The notes under the pieces: generated by a model
Seen by the model: only the letters and a program-made list of their open reading frames with translations
Database searches by the model: none
Told to the model about the DNA's origin: nothing
Origin: an uncultured Bacteroidales bacterium
Lineage (GTDB): Bacteria; Bacteroidota; Bacteroidia; Bacteroidales; UBA3824
NCBI GenBank assembly: GCA_937877455.1
Contig: CALFIU010000093.1
Location: 1-5,183 of the forward strand
Direction of reading: 5' to 3'
Length of the DNA stretch: 5,183 nt
Program-made: the position numbers and the translations under genes
In this document: piece after piece, positions 1 through 5,183 of the stretch
How the letters are laid out: every line of letters starts with the position of its first letter
Position numbering within the stretch: the stretch's first letter is position 1

Positions 1-85
1 AAATGAAATATTATATAAATAGGAGAGGTAGGTTAGGAATAATGTTTCAGTTGTTATAAACTATTGTAAAAATTTTTTCGTATTT

Positions 86-178
86 TTATTTTTCTGCGTT
101 TTGTTTTACTTCGTATGCGGCATAAGCTATACCCAATAATATCATAACCAATAGACTAATATCAATAAATGTATCCAT
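86..178 (-). CDS. Putative 30-aa single-pass membrane microprotein
   Basis: Reading the minus strand from ATG (CAT at 176-178) to TAA (TTA at 86-88) gives 30 codons. The product starts MDTFIDISLLVMILLG and ends in the charged tail YEVKQNAEK. Residues 6-21 or so are hydrophobic and uncharged, long enough for one membrane helix. Acidic residues sit at the N terminus (D2, D6) and Lys residues at the C terminus (K25, K30). By the positive-inside rule the C terminus would face the cytoplasm. A TAATTTTG element (203-210, read on the minus strand) lies about 25 nt upstream and could be the -7 promoter box, with a very short leader. There is no Shine-Dalgarno, which is normal in Bacteroidetes. It diverges from the rubrerythrin gene. 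I do not recognise the family. The size resembles accessory subunits of membrane complexes (KdpF or CydX class), but no sequence signature ties it to one. The balance of helix and charged tail argues against a chance ORF, but this is not proof. Confidence 0.55.
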   Translation of the reverse strand: MDTFIDISLLVMILLGIAYAAYEVKQNAEK

Positions 179-202
179 AACAATCGTTTTTTTTAATTTT
201 TA

Positions 203-210
203 CAAAATTA
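203..210 (-). promoter_or_regulatory. Possible -7 box for the 30-aa microprotein
   Basis: Read on the minus strand this is TAATTTTG, matching the Bacteroidetes -7 consensus TAnnTTTG. Transcription would start near 196, giving a leader of about 18 nt before the ATG at 178. No clear TTTG -33 element is found at the expected distance, so the call rests on one short motif in AT-rich DNA. Confidence 0.3.
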
Positions 211-248
211 AAAATTTTTGTTAAAAAAATAAAAAAATGCAATTAAAA

Positions 249-280
249 TTTGTAAAATTTGACTTTTGAATTTAGATTTG
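249..280 (+). promoter_or_regulatory. Bacteroidetes-type promoter for the rubrerythrin gene
   Basis: TTTG at 249-252 (-33 element) is separated by 20 nt from TAGATTTG at 273-280 (-7 element, consensus TAnnTTTG). The spacing is right for the Bacteroidetes primary sigma factor. Transcription would begin around 286, leaving a leader of roughly 45-50 nt. Any oxidative-stress operator (for example OxyR or PerR) is not evident by eye. Confidence 0.6.
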
Positions 281-333
281 ACCAGCGTTAAAAACAATAC
301 AATTTAATTAAACAAACAAATAATTTTGATTAT

Positions 334-882
334 ATGAAGAAAAAATGGATTTGTGCCATTTGTGGATTTGTACACGAAGGCCCCGAACCCCCAGAAAAGT
401 GTCCCCAGTGTAAAGCACCTAAATCTAAGTTTAAAGAACTAACCGATACAAAGTTAGAATTTGTAGCAGAACACGAACTTGGAACTGCTAAAGGTTGCGA
501 CGAGGAGATGCTAAAAGACCTTAACAACCATTTTACAGGCGAATGTTCTGAGGTTGGTATGTATTTGGCTATGAGCAGACAAGCTGACCGAGAAGGCTAT
601 CCTGAAATTGCGGAGGCATTTAAACGTTATGCTTGGGAAGAAGCCGAGCATGCAGCCAAATTTGCAGAATTGCTCGGTGATATTGTTTGGGATACAAAAA
701 CTAATCTCGAAAAACGTATGAATGCAGAGGCTGGTGCGTGTGCCGATAAATATCGCATTGCAAAACGTGCTAAGGAAATTGGAAACGATGCAATTCACGA
801 CACTGTTCATGAGATGGCCAAAGACGAGGCTCGTCATGGAAAAGGATTTGAAGGATTGTATAATAGGTATTTCGGAAAGTAG
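334..882 (+). CDS. Reverse-type rubrerythrin (NADH peroxidase-like)
   Basis: This is a non-haem diiron peroxidase that reduces hydrogen peroxide, and in some relatives oxygen, to water in the cytoplasm of anaerobes, fed by NAD(P)H through an electron-transfer partner. The 182-residue protein has a rubredoxin-like iron site at the N terminus (C7-x2-C10 and C23-x2-C26), followed by a ferritin-like four-helix domain (about 45-180). This is the domain order of 'reverse' rubrerythrins; classical ones carry rubredoxin at the C terminus. Likely diiron ligands are E70 (TGEC), E103 and H106 (WEEAEH), E132 (NAEAG), and E165 and H168 (KDEARH). The position equal to the second helix-C glutamate of classical rubrerythrin is Ala (A135). 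From memory this AEAGAC motif is typical of the subfamily annotated NADH peroxidase. The length is normal and the ORF intact. The ATG at 334 starts just before the rubredoxin domain. Flanking promoter and terminator suggest a single-gene transcript. The family assignment is firm; the physiological electron donor is not visible here. Confidence 0.93.
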   Translation: MKKKWICAICGFVHEGPEPPEKCPQCKAPKSKFKELTDTKLEFVAEHELGTAKGCDEEMLKDLNNHFTGECSEVGMYLAMSRQADREGYPEIAEAFKRYAWEEAEHAAKFAELLGDIVWDTKTNLEKRMNAEAGACADKYRIAKRAKEIGNDAIHDTVHEMAKDEARHGKGFEGLYNRYFGK

Positions 883-903
883 TTTTTGTTTATTATAGAT
901 TGG

Positions 904-950
904 GCAGACTATCGGACATTGTTCGGTGGTCTGCTTTTGTTATGTTTTTG
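904..950 (+). terminator. Rho-independent terminator after the rubrerythrin gene
   Basis: Positions 904-934 fold into a hairpin of 14 base pairs (three of them G-U) around a 3-nt loop. The outer stem GCAGAC pairs with GTCTGC. It is followed directly by TTTTGTTATGTTTTT. The hairpin begins 22 nt after the rubrerythrin stop codon. It is the strongest hairpin seen in the window and separates rubrerythrin from the exported-protein genes downstream. Confidence 0.85.
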
Positions 951-1053
951 AAAAAATATTGTTAGCAAGTTTAATCTCTCAAAAAATTGTTTGTGTGTAA
1001 AAAAATATTTGTTGGCATTTTTATTGCTAATCAAAAATAAAAGCCAAATTATA

Positions 1054-2535
1054 ATGCACAAATTAAAACTATTGATAATAAGTATTTTTACGCTGTTTAT
1101 TTATAATTACAGTTTTGGACAATACACTGTTGAATGGGCCAAAACGTTTGGCGGCGATGGATGGGACGAGGCTAACACGTGTGTTGAAACGCGAGAAGGT
1201 TTTTATATGGCAGCAGGTTTTGCACGTTGGCAAGAACATAACCTATGGGCTGTAAAAATGTATCCCGACAGCCGAGACCGTTGGGCAAAGACTTTTGTTG
1301 AATATTCCACAACATCGGCAAAAAGCATGATTCAAACAGAACTCGACAGCGCAATTGTAATAACGGGCTATATAATAAAAAAACGAGAGTTTCAAAGCGA
1401 TTTACTTTTATTAAAGATAGATACGTTAGGCAACATAATTTGGCAAAAAACATACGGAGGTTCAAGCAATGAGGAAGGTCTTAAAGTGATAGAAACTAAG
1501 GATCACTGCCTTGCCATTTGTGGTTATTCAAGTTCAAATGTAGATGGCGAGCCAAATTGGTATGTTATAAAAACCGATAGTTATGGTAATCTTATGTGGG
1601 AGAGAGAGTTTGGCGGAAGTAACGACGACAGAGCCCTTTCTATTGCCGAAACATTCGATGGTGGCTTTGTAGTAACAGGCTATATTGGCGGCGGCGATGG
1701 TGGTCAAAAACTTATGTCGTTGATAAAGTTGGACAAAGATGGCAACGATGAGTGGAGTCAAACATATTATTATAACAATTGGTGCGCTGGTGCAGGTGTT
1801 GTTGCCACTCGTGATAGTAACATTGTAATTGCTGGATACACAAGGCCTTATCCTATACTTGACTATGATGTGCTTGTTGTAAAATGTGATATGAATGGCG
1901 ATACTATTTGGTCAACAACGTATGGCAACGAAAATTGGGACGAAGCCACCGACATAATACAAACCTACGATGATGCCTATGTGGTTTGTGGTTTTTCGAG
2001 TTCAAATTCACGCGACATTTCGTCTTTTTTAATGTTAAAATACGATAGCAGAGGCAACCTTATTTGGGAACGTGTATTAAAACGAAAAAGTCAAGATTAT
2101 GCAAAATGTGTGGTAGAAACGCGAGACAATGGATTGCTTTTGGCAGGAACAACTTCGGCATGGGGAAAAAACTGGGATATGGCTGTACTCAAAATGAAAA
2201 ACGTTGAGCGGTCGGATATGAAATTTTCTTTTCCTGCAGATTCGGTATCTACCACTGTTGAAAATAAAATGCAATTTAAATTTTGTTTAAATAGTTTTGG
2301 CATTCCAACTAATGTAAGAGTAACGGTTAATGACGTTGAGCAGGTGAATTTCAGTGAGTTTAAAAAACTTCCACCAGATCAACAACAAAAAGATTGCGAT
2401 TATCCTTTGGCATATACGGTAAATCTTGTGCCGGGAAAAAATGTTGTAAAGTTTATTGTAAAAGACTATAAGCGTTATGAATTTATAAAGGAGCGAACGG
2501 TTTATCTCTTGCCAAAATACGATGTTGTAAGGTAG
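1054..2535 (+). CDS. Exported seven-bladed beta-propeller protein
   Basis: No enzymatic function is recognised. The ATG at 1054 gives 493 residues starting with a signal peptide (MHKLKLL, hydrophobic core to about 17, likely cut after SFG at 22). The frame is open further up to a TTG at 991, but that would put 21 extra residues, including a second hydrophobic stretch, before the signal peptide, so the ATG is preferred. Residues 27-388 are seven tandem repeats of 49-53 residues, five of them exactly 52: about 27-75, 76-127, 128-179, 180-231, 232-283, 284-335 and 336-388. The pattern is W-x-x-T-[FY]-G-G, then a T-x-D-G-G-F-type turn, [VA]-x-G-[YF], [LV]-x-K-x-D and G-N. Seven such units fit a closed beta-propeller. 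Residues 389-493 look like a separate beta-sandwich or Ig-like domain (RVTVNDVEQV, PGKNVVKFIVKD). No type IX secretion sorting domain or lipobox is seen, so the product is probably periplasmic. Such repeats are common in Bacteroidetes surface and periplasmic proteins. A binding or scaffold role is inference. Confidence 0.85.
   Translation: MHKLKLLIISIFTLFIYNYSFGQYTVEWAKTFGGDGWDEANTCVETREGFYMAAGFARWQEHNLWAVKMYPDSRDRWAKTFVEYSTTSAKSMIQTELDSAIVITGYIIKKREFQSDLLLLKIDTLGNIIWQKTYGGSSNEEGLKVIETKDHCLAICGYSSSNVDGEPNWYVIKTDSYGNLMWEREFGGSNDDRALSIAETFDGGFVVTGYIGGGDGGQKLMSLIKLDKDGNDEWSQTYYYNNWCAGAGVVATRDSNIVIAGYTRPYPILDYDVLVVKCDMNGDTIWSTTYGNENWDEATDIIQTYDDAYVVCGFSSSNSRDISSFLMLKYDSRGNLIWERVLKRKSQDYAKCVVETRDNGLLLAGTTSAWGKNWDMAVLKMKNVERSDMKFSFPADSVSTTVENKMQFKFCLNSFGIPTNVRVTVNDVEQVNFSEFKKLPPDQQQKDCDYPLAYTVNLVPGKNVVKFIVKDYKRYEFIKERTVYLLPKYDVVR
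1132..2217 (+). repeat. Seven tandem propeller repeats of about 156 nt
   Basis: This segment of the propeller gene encodes the seven repeat units. Five consecutive-frame units are exactly 52 codons (156 nt) in units 2-6, with 49 and 53 codons in the first and last. DNA identity between units is low, so the repeat is visible in protein rather than in bases. The closest pair by eye is units 3 and 6, which share a CG[YF]SSSN stretch. Units 2 and 5 have lost the GG of the consensus. The divergence points to an old duplication series rather than recent expansion. Confidence 0.75.
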
Positions 2536-2647
2536 ATTTTATAAAGAGAACAGAATGTTTAAATAAAATTGATGCGAAGTAGTTAAGTAAAATATTTTTT
2601 GGAAAACAACGTTTTATAATTAATTTTAACCTCGTAAAAAGTCTATT

Positions 2648-3199
2648 ATGAAACAGATTGTAATATCATTAATGTTGGCTACTTTTTTTTGCATTGGCAT
2701 TGTTGATGTGCATGCACAAGAAAGAGAAAACCATACTGTTTATTGGATTAACGTTAAGATTACTAATGCGTTGAGTGGAACAAAAGCCAAAGAATATGTT
2801 ATGCGTCCTATCTCAAAAAAAGTTTATAGTGGTTCGCAAGAAGATTTTAAATATAACCTTTGGAAAGGGTGTGCAGCTGGTTCAATGATAGCTGTTGGTC
2901 CTTATTCTTCGCGCGAAGATGCCAACTATGCATTACAGATTTATTATGCCAAAGCAGATAGCCTTTTGCCAGTTGGAGGAAATAGTAGTTATAGTTGGTT
3001 TTTAGCAAAGGTTAACATTATGACGCGTAGCCATTCTTACCAGTTTGAACGTATGGCAGCGGCAGTTGCATCGGGTAGTACTAAAGAATTTTACGATCTT
3101 TTACGAGAGAGTCTTAAGTTTCAAACGTTGGCAATTGGACCGTTTCGCAACGTAATGGATGCCGAATTGGCAAAGCAAATTTATCGTTTGGAAGAATAA
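2648..3199 (+). CDS. Small exported protein with two SPOR-like motifs
   Basis: The 183-residue product begins with a signal peptide (MKQIVISLML, hydrophobic to about 19, likely cut after VHA at 23). The Cys at 15 is inside the hydrophobic core and does not form a lipobox. The mature protein holds two similar segments: IAVGPYSSREDANYALQIYY (81-100) and LAIGPFRNVMDAELAKQIYR (161-180). Each has a G-P-[YF] turn followed by a helix with a conserved A-x-x-x-x-x-I-Y pattern. This is the hallmark of SPOR domains, which bind peptidoglycan stripped of stem peptides. A beta-strand-like stretch precedes each motif (VYWINVKIT near 31-39, and SWFLAKVNI near 116-124), so the protein may be two degenerate SPOR-type units. 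Profile support is not available here, so binding to peptidoglycan is inference. The gene lies 112 nt after the propeller gene and 39 nt before the DUF5063-like gene, with no terminator in either gap. Confidence 0.7.
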   Translation: MKQIVISLMLATFFCIGIVDVHAQERENHTVYWINVKITNALSGTKAKEYVMRPISKKVYSGSQEDFKYNLWKGCAAGSMIAVGPYSSREDANYALQIYYAKADSLLPVGGNSSYSWFLAKVNIMTRSHSYQFERMAAAVASGSTKEFYDLLRESLKFQTLAIGPFRNVMDAELAKQIYRLEE

Positions 3200-3238
3200 A
3201 TGTAAAAAATTTGCTTGTAAAAGTTAACAGTTATAAAA

Positions 3239-3862
3239 ATGGATAAGATTTACGAAAAAAATACAATAGAATTTGTTACAGTAGCGGCTGAATATTGCGG
3301 TTTTTTGGAGAAGTGTAATAAGTTTTCAAAAAAAGATTTTCTACTAAAACTACATAAACTTCTTCCGTTAATTTATCTTAAAGCTACGTTGTTACCGATT
3401 GAAGACGATGAACAATTTTTTGATGGAGAATCAGAAATTTTTGTATCGGAATACGACTATGGTTTTGTGAGAAACAATATATCACAAAAACTTGGCAAAG
3501 ACGACAATTACGTCAACATATACAACTCTGCCACAAATGATTCGGGTTACGAACAAGCAGAAATTTCAGAATGTGTTGCCGATATTTATCAAGATATGAA
3601 AAATTTTACAGGCAATTTTGGCACAGGTTCGGAGCAAGCAATGGCGGTTTCGCTTAACGAATGTATTCAAAATTTTAAAGAATATTGGGGTTATAGAGCA
3701 TTATCGTTGGCGGCAGCAATACATTCATTGGTTTATAATTTTACCAATGACGAGGAGGAACAAGATTTTGATGATGACGATTACTTTAAAGAAAGCGATG
3801 AAAAAAAAGGTGGAAATTCTTTGATAAACAACTTTTTGGAAAATTTTCATAAAAAAATCTAA
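3239..3862 (+). CDS. DUF5063-like acidic cytoplasmic protein
   Basis: I recognise the N-terminal part (IEFVTVAAEYCGFLEK, about 10-25, then KKDFLLKLHKLLPLIYLKATLLP, about 31-53) as matching the Bacteroidetes family DUF5063, whose function is unknown. The 207-residue protein has no signal peptide or membrane helix and looks mostly helical. A second helical block (about 105-168) contains CVADIYQDMKNF and a YWGYRALSLAAAIHSLVY segment. The C terminus is strongly acidic (NDEEEQDFDDDDYFKESDE, about 170-188) and ends in a short basic helix. The ATG at 3239 matches the family start and no earlier in-frame start is needed. It follows the SPOR-like gene by 39 nt with no promoter box seen, so co-transcription is likely. 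Why a cytoplasmic protein sits among exported ones is unclear. Confidence 0.75.
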   Translation: MDKIYEKNTIEFVTVAAEYCGFLEKCNKFSKKDFLLKLHKLLPLIYLKATLLPIEDDEQFFDGESEIFVSEYDYGFVRNNISQKLGKDDNYVNIYNSATNDSGYEQAEISECVADIYQDMKNFTGNFGTGSEQAMAVSLNECIQNFKEYWGYRALSLAAAIHSLVYNFTNDEEEQDFDDDDYFKESDEKKGGNSLINNFLENFHKKI

Positions 3863-3882
3863 TGCGTTTTGTAAAAAGTTTT

Positions 3883-3890
3883 TAACTTTG
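3883..3890 (+). promoter_or_regulatory. -7 promoter box for the NlpC/P60 gene
   Basis: TAACTTTG exactly fits the Bacteroidetes -7 consensus TAnnTTTG and is followed by C, as is often seen. Transcription would start near 3896, giving a leader of about 17 nt. The nearest upstream TTTG (3868-3871) is only 11 nt away, too close for a standard -33 element. The promoter therefore rests on the -7 box alone. If real, it makes the NlpC/P60 gene at least partly independent of the upstream genes. Confidence 0.5.
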
Positions 3891-3912
3891 CGCCAAACAA
3901 AATGTACGAAAA

Positions 3913-4998
3913 ATGAAAAGATTTATACTATTTATTTCATCTGCAATAATTTTTTTAAACGCTGCAGCTTTTTCTGTAACAGCTTGTAGTTCATGTATTA
4001 ATACAAATTTACTTACAGAATCAGACCCTTATGAAAAATATTCCAAAAAACTTAATACCACATTTAAGGGCAACGAAGATATTAATTTGTTGAAAGAAAT
4101 TTGCGAATGGCTCGGAACACCTTACAAATATGCTTCAAGTGTAAAAGGCAAAGGTACCGATTGTTCAGGTTTTGTAAGTGGTGTTTATTCTGCAGTTTAT
4201 GGTATTTCGCTCCAACGGTCGTCTTATTTGATGATTAACGATGTTGAAAAAGTATCGCAAAAAAATCTTCAATGTGGTGATATATTGTTTTTTACCAATA
4301 GTTCTGGGAAAATTTATCATGTTGGTATATATCTTGGCGACAATAATTTTGTACATTCGGCAACGAGCAAAAATATTGGTGTAAAAGTTGATAATCTTAC
4401 ACAAGCTTATTACAAAGAGCATTTTTATACTGGTGGACGTGTTAAAGCGTTGAAAAACAAGACAAATCAGACTATTGTTGACAATTCTTCTTCAAAAAAA
4501 GAAAGCAAAAAAAGCGACAATAGTTCATCAAAAACTTCAGAAAGCGACAATTCTTCAAGTATAAAATCAACTTCATATAGCGAATTTTCCGAAGTACTCA
4601 ATACCAAATTTTCTGGTAATGAAAATCTAACTTTGCTTGCTGAGATAGAAGGTTGGCTTGGAACACCACATCAAGCAGGAGCAATGAGTAAGGGAGTTGG
4701 AACAGATGCAGCGGGACTTGTAGCAGGAATTTATAAAAATTATGCAAATGTTAAATTATCTAACACTCCAGCCAAATTGGTAAAAGACCTTAAAAAAATT
4801 TCAAAAAGTGAAATGGCTTTTGGTGATGTTGTTTTTTTTGAAAAAAATGGAAAGATAATTTATTCGGCGTTGTATCTTGGCGATGGAAAAATTATCCATT
4901 GTCCAGCCACACGTCGTGTTTTGGTTAGCAATATTGGAGATATTCAGTTTAATTTTAGCAGTGCTGGGCGTGTAAACGGAGTAAAAACTAAAAATTGA
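3913..4998 (+). CDS. Tandem NlpC/P60 cell-wall hydrolase, second domain degenerate
   Basis: NlpC/P60 enzymes are cysteine peptidases that cut peptide stems of peptidoglycan, usually at D-Glu-gamma-diamino acid bonds. This 361-residue protein starts with a signal peptide ending in VTAC, which fits a lipobox with C25 as the lipidated residue. It is probably anchored in the outer or inner membrane. Domain 1 (about 40-178) has the expected catalytic Cys C84 (GTDCSGFV), His H136 (YHVGIYLG) and third polar residue H148 (FVHSA). Domain 2 (about 222-356) is a clear duplicate: the stretch before and around the nucleophile (40-88 versus 222-270) shares about 25 of 49 residues without gaps. In domain 2 the Cys is replaced by A266 (GTDAAGLV) and the His by Y317; H329 is kept. 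Domain 2 should therefore be inactive as a peptidase. The linker (181-221) is Ser/Lys-rich with three DNSSS units. Substrate bond and binding role of domain 2 are inference. Confidence 0.92.
   Translation: MKRFILFISSAIIFLNAAAFSVTACSSCINTNLLTESDPYEKYSKKLNTTFKGNEDINLLKEICEWLGTPYKYASSVKGKGTDCSGFVSGVYSAVYGISLQRSSYLMINDVEKVSQKNLQCGDILFFTNSSGKIYHVGIYLGDNNFVHSATSKNIGVKVDNLTQAYYKEHFYTGGRVKALKNKTNQTIVDNSSSKKESKKSDNSSSKTSESDNSSSIKSTSYSEFSEVLNTKFSGNENLTLLAEIEGWLGTPHQAGAMSKGVGTDAAGLVAGIYKNYANVKLSNTPAKLVKDLKKISKSEMAFGDVVFFEKNGKIIYSALYLGDGKIIHCPATRRVLVSNIGDIQFNFSSAGRVNGVKTKN
4453..4575 (+). repeat. Low-complexity Ser/Lys linker with DNSSS repeats
   Basis: This part of the NlpC/P60 gene encodes residues 181-221, a flexible spacer rich in Ser, Lys, Asp and Asn. 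DNSSS occurs three times (starting at residues 190, 202 and 212), the last two preceded by S. Such linkers usually separate independently folded domains of envelope proteins. The Ser codons differ between copies (TCT, TCA, AGT), so the array is not a fresh DNA slippage product. Confidence 0.7.
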
Positions 4999-5027
4999 TA
5001 ATTTTTAAATTGTTGATTGTCAAAGAG

Positions 5028-5061
5028 AAAAAAAACTGAATTGCTTTTTTTTAAAAAAAAA
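5028..5061. other. A-tract / T-tract inverted repeat, possible weak terminator
   Basis: Eight A (5028-5035), a 9-nt spacer, eight T (5045-5052) and nine A (5053-5061) follow each other 29 nt after the NlpC/P60 stop codon. The A8 and T8 could pair as an AT-only stem ending in a U run on the plus strand. The stem has no GC pair, so termination would be weak. It may equally be a bent A-tract upstream of the tRNA promoter. No better terminator is seen between this gene and the tRNA. Confidence 0.25.
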
Positions 5062-5072
5062 TGGTTGAAAAA

Positions 5073-5103
5073 TTTGCAATTTAAAAATTCTATTCTACCT
5101 TTG
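5073..5103 (+). promoter_or_regulatory. Promoter of the tRNA-Asp gene
   Basis: TTTG (5073-5076), a 19-nt spacer and TACCTTTG (5096-5103) form a textbook Bacteroidetes promoter. Transcription would start near 5109, about 15 nt before the mature tRNA 5' end. The A/T tracts just upstream (5028-5061) could act as an UP-like bent element, which is inference. Confidence 0.7.
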
Positions 5104-5123
5104 CAACGCAATTGAAACAAAAA

Positions 5124-5183
5124 GGTTTGGTAGTTCAGTTGGTTAGAATACATGCCTGTCACGCATGGGGTCGCGAGTTCGAG
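5124..5183 (+). tRNA. tRNA-Asp (GTC), cut by the window end
   Basis: The first 60 nt of a tRNA are present. The acceptor 5' strand is GGTTTGG (5124-5130), followed by TA. The D stem GTTC (5133-5136) pairs with GAAT (5146-5149) around a loop containing GG (5141-5142). The anticodon stem CATGC (5151-5155) pairs with GCATG (5163-5167), and the loop CTGTCAC carries anticodon GTC at 5158-5160, which reads aspartate codons GAC and GAU. The variable loop is GGGTC, and the T arm begins GCGAG-TTCGAG. The 3' part of the T arm, the acceptor 3' strand and any CCA lie beyond the window. The gene looks normal, and more tRNAs could follow. Confidence 0.93.

Noticed and set aside
3..59. Open plus-strand frame at the left edge that could be the tail of an upstream gene
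   Set aside because: Only 18 codons before a stop, with no recognisable motif; in AT-rich DNA this is not enough to call a partial gene.
321..328. TAATTTTG, a perfect -7 consensus just before the rubrerythrin ATG
   Set aside because: It ends 5 nt before the start codon, so transcription would begin at or inside the ATG, and no -33 element is at the right distance. The pair at 249-280 is much better.
511..837. 108-codon minus-strand ORF inside the rubrerythrin gene
   Set aside because: It lies fully antisense to a firmly identified gene, and its product is Cys/Phe/Ser-rich with no domain; a shadow frame.
2584..2601. TA followed by six T and G before the SPOR-like gene, as a -7 box
   Set aside because: The spacing is one base too long for TAnnTTTG and no -33 element fits; in such AT-rich DNA a near match is expected by chance.
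2690..2692. Cys15 of the SPOR-like protein as a lipoprotein cysteine
   Set aside because: The preceding residues (TFF) do not form a lipobox, and the hydrophobic core continues past it to a good signal peptidase I site after VHA.
3618..3824. 68-codon ORF in another frame of the DUF5063-like gene
   Set aside because: It is contained in a better-supported gene, and its product is a low-complexity basic sequence without family features.
4944..5162. 72-codon minus-strand ORF over the end of the NlpC/P60 gene, the tRNA promoter and the tRNA
   Set aside because: It overlaps a tRNA and its promoter, and its product reflects A/T tracts (Phe/Leu/Lys/Asn-rich).

Overview
The window reads as AT-rich chromosomal DNA of a Bacteroidetes (Bacteroidota) bacterium, probably an anaerobic or oxygen-sensitive one. 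Three things support this. The genes lack convincing Shine-Dalgarno sequences. Promoter-like elements fit the Bacteroidetes pattern TTTG - about 19-20 nt - TAnnTTTG (clearest before the rubrerythrin gene and the tRNA). The proteins are of types common in that phylum: a DUF5063-like protein, a WxxTFGG-repeat propeller, and a reverse-type rubrerythrin of the kind annotated 'NADH peroxidase' in anaerobes. No mobile element, phage gene, CRISPR array or rRNA is visible.

Layout from left to right. Positions 1-333 have no long gene, but the minus strand carries a likely 30-codon single-pass membrane microprotein (86-178) that diverges from the next gene. A rubrerythrin with an N-terminal rubredoxin domain (334-882) has its own promoter and a strong hairpin terminator (904-950), so it is probably monocistronic. 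After it, in the same direction, come four genes. The first is an exported seven-bladed beta-propeller with a C-terminal beta-rich domain (1054-2535). The second is a small exported protein with two SPOR-like motifs (2648-3199). The third is a cytoplasmic DUF5063-like acidic protein (3239-3862). The fourth is an exported, probably lipid-anchored, tandem NlpC/P60 protein (3913-4998), whose first domain has its catalytic residues and whose second has lost them. A promoter and the first 60 nt of a tRNA-Asp(GTC) close the window, and the tRNA is cut by the window edge.

How the genes work together. The rubrerythrin stands alone as a peroxide/oxygen detoxification unit. Three of the next four genes encode exported proteins. 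Two of them (SPOR-like and NlpC/P60) belong to broad classes that act on or bind peptidoglycan, so a cell-envelope theme is plausible. The NlpC/P60 gene has its own -7 promoter element, however, so a single operon is not shown. The most interesting item is the NlpC/P60 protein: a clear internal duplication pairs a catalytically intact hydrolase with a pseudoenzyme copy. That suggests a glycan/peptide-binding or regulatory role for the second domain. I see no convincing sign of a wholly new multi-gene system.
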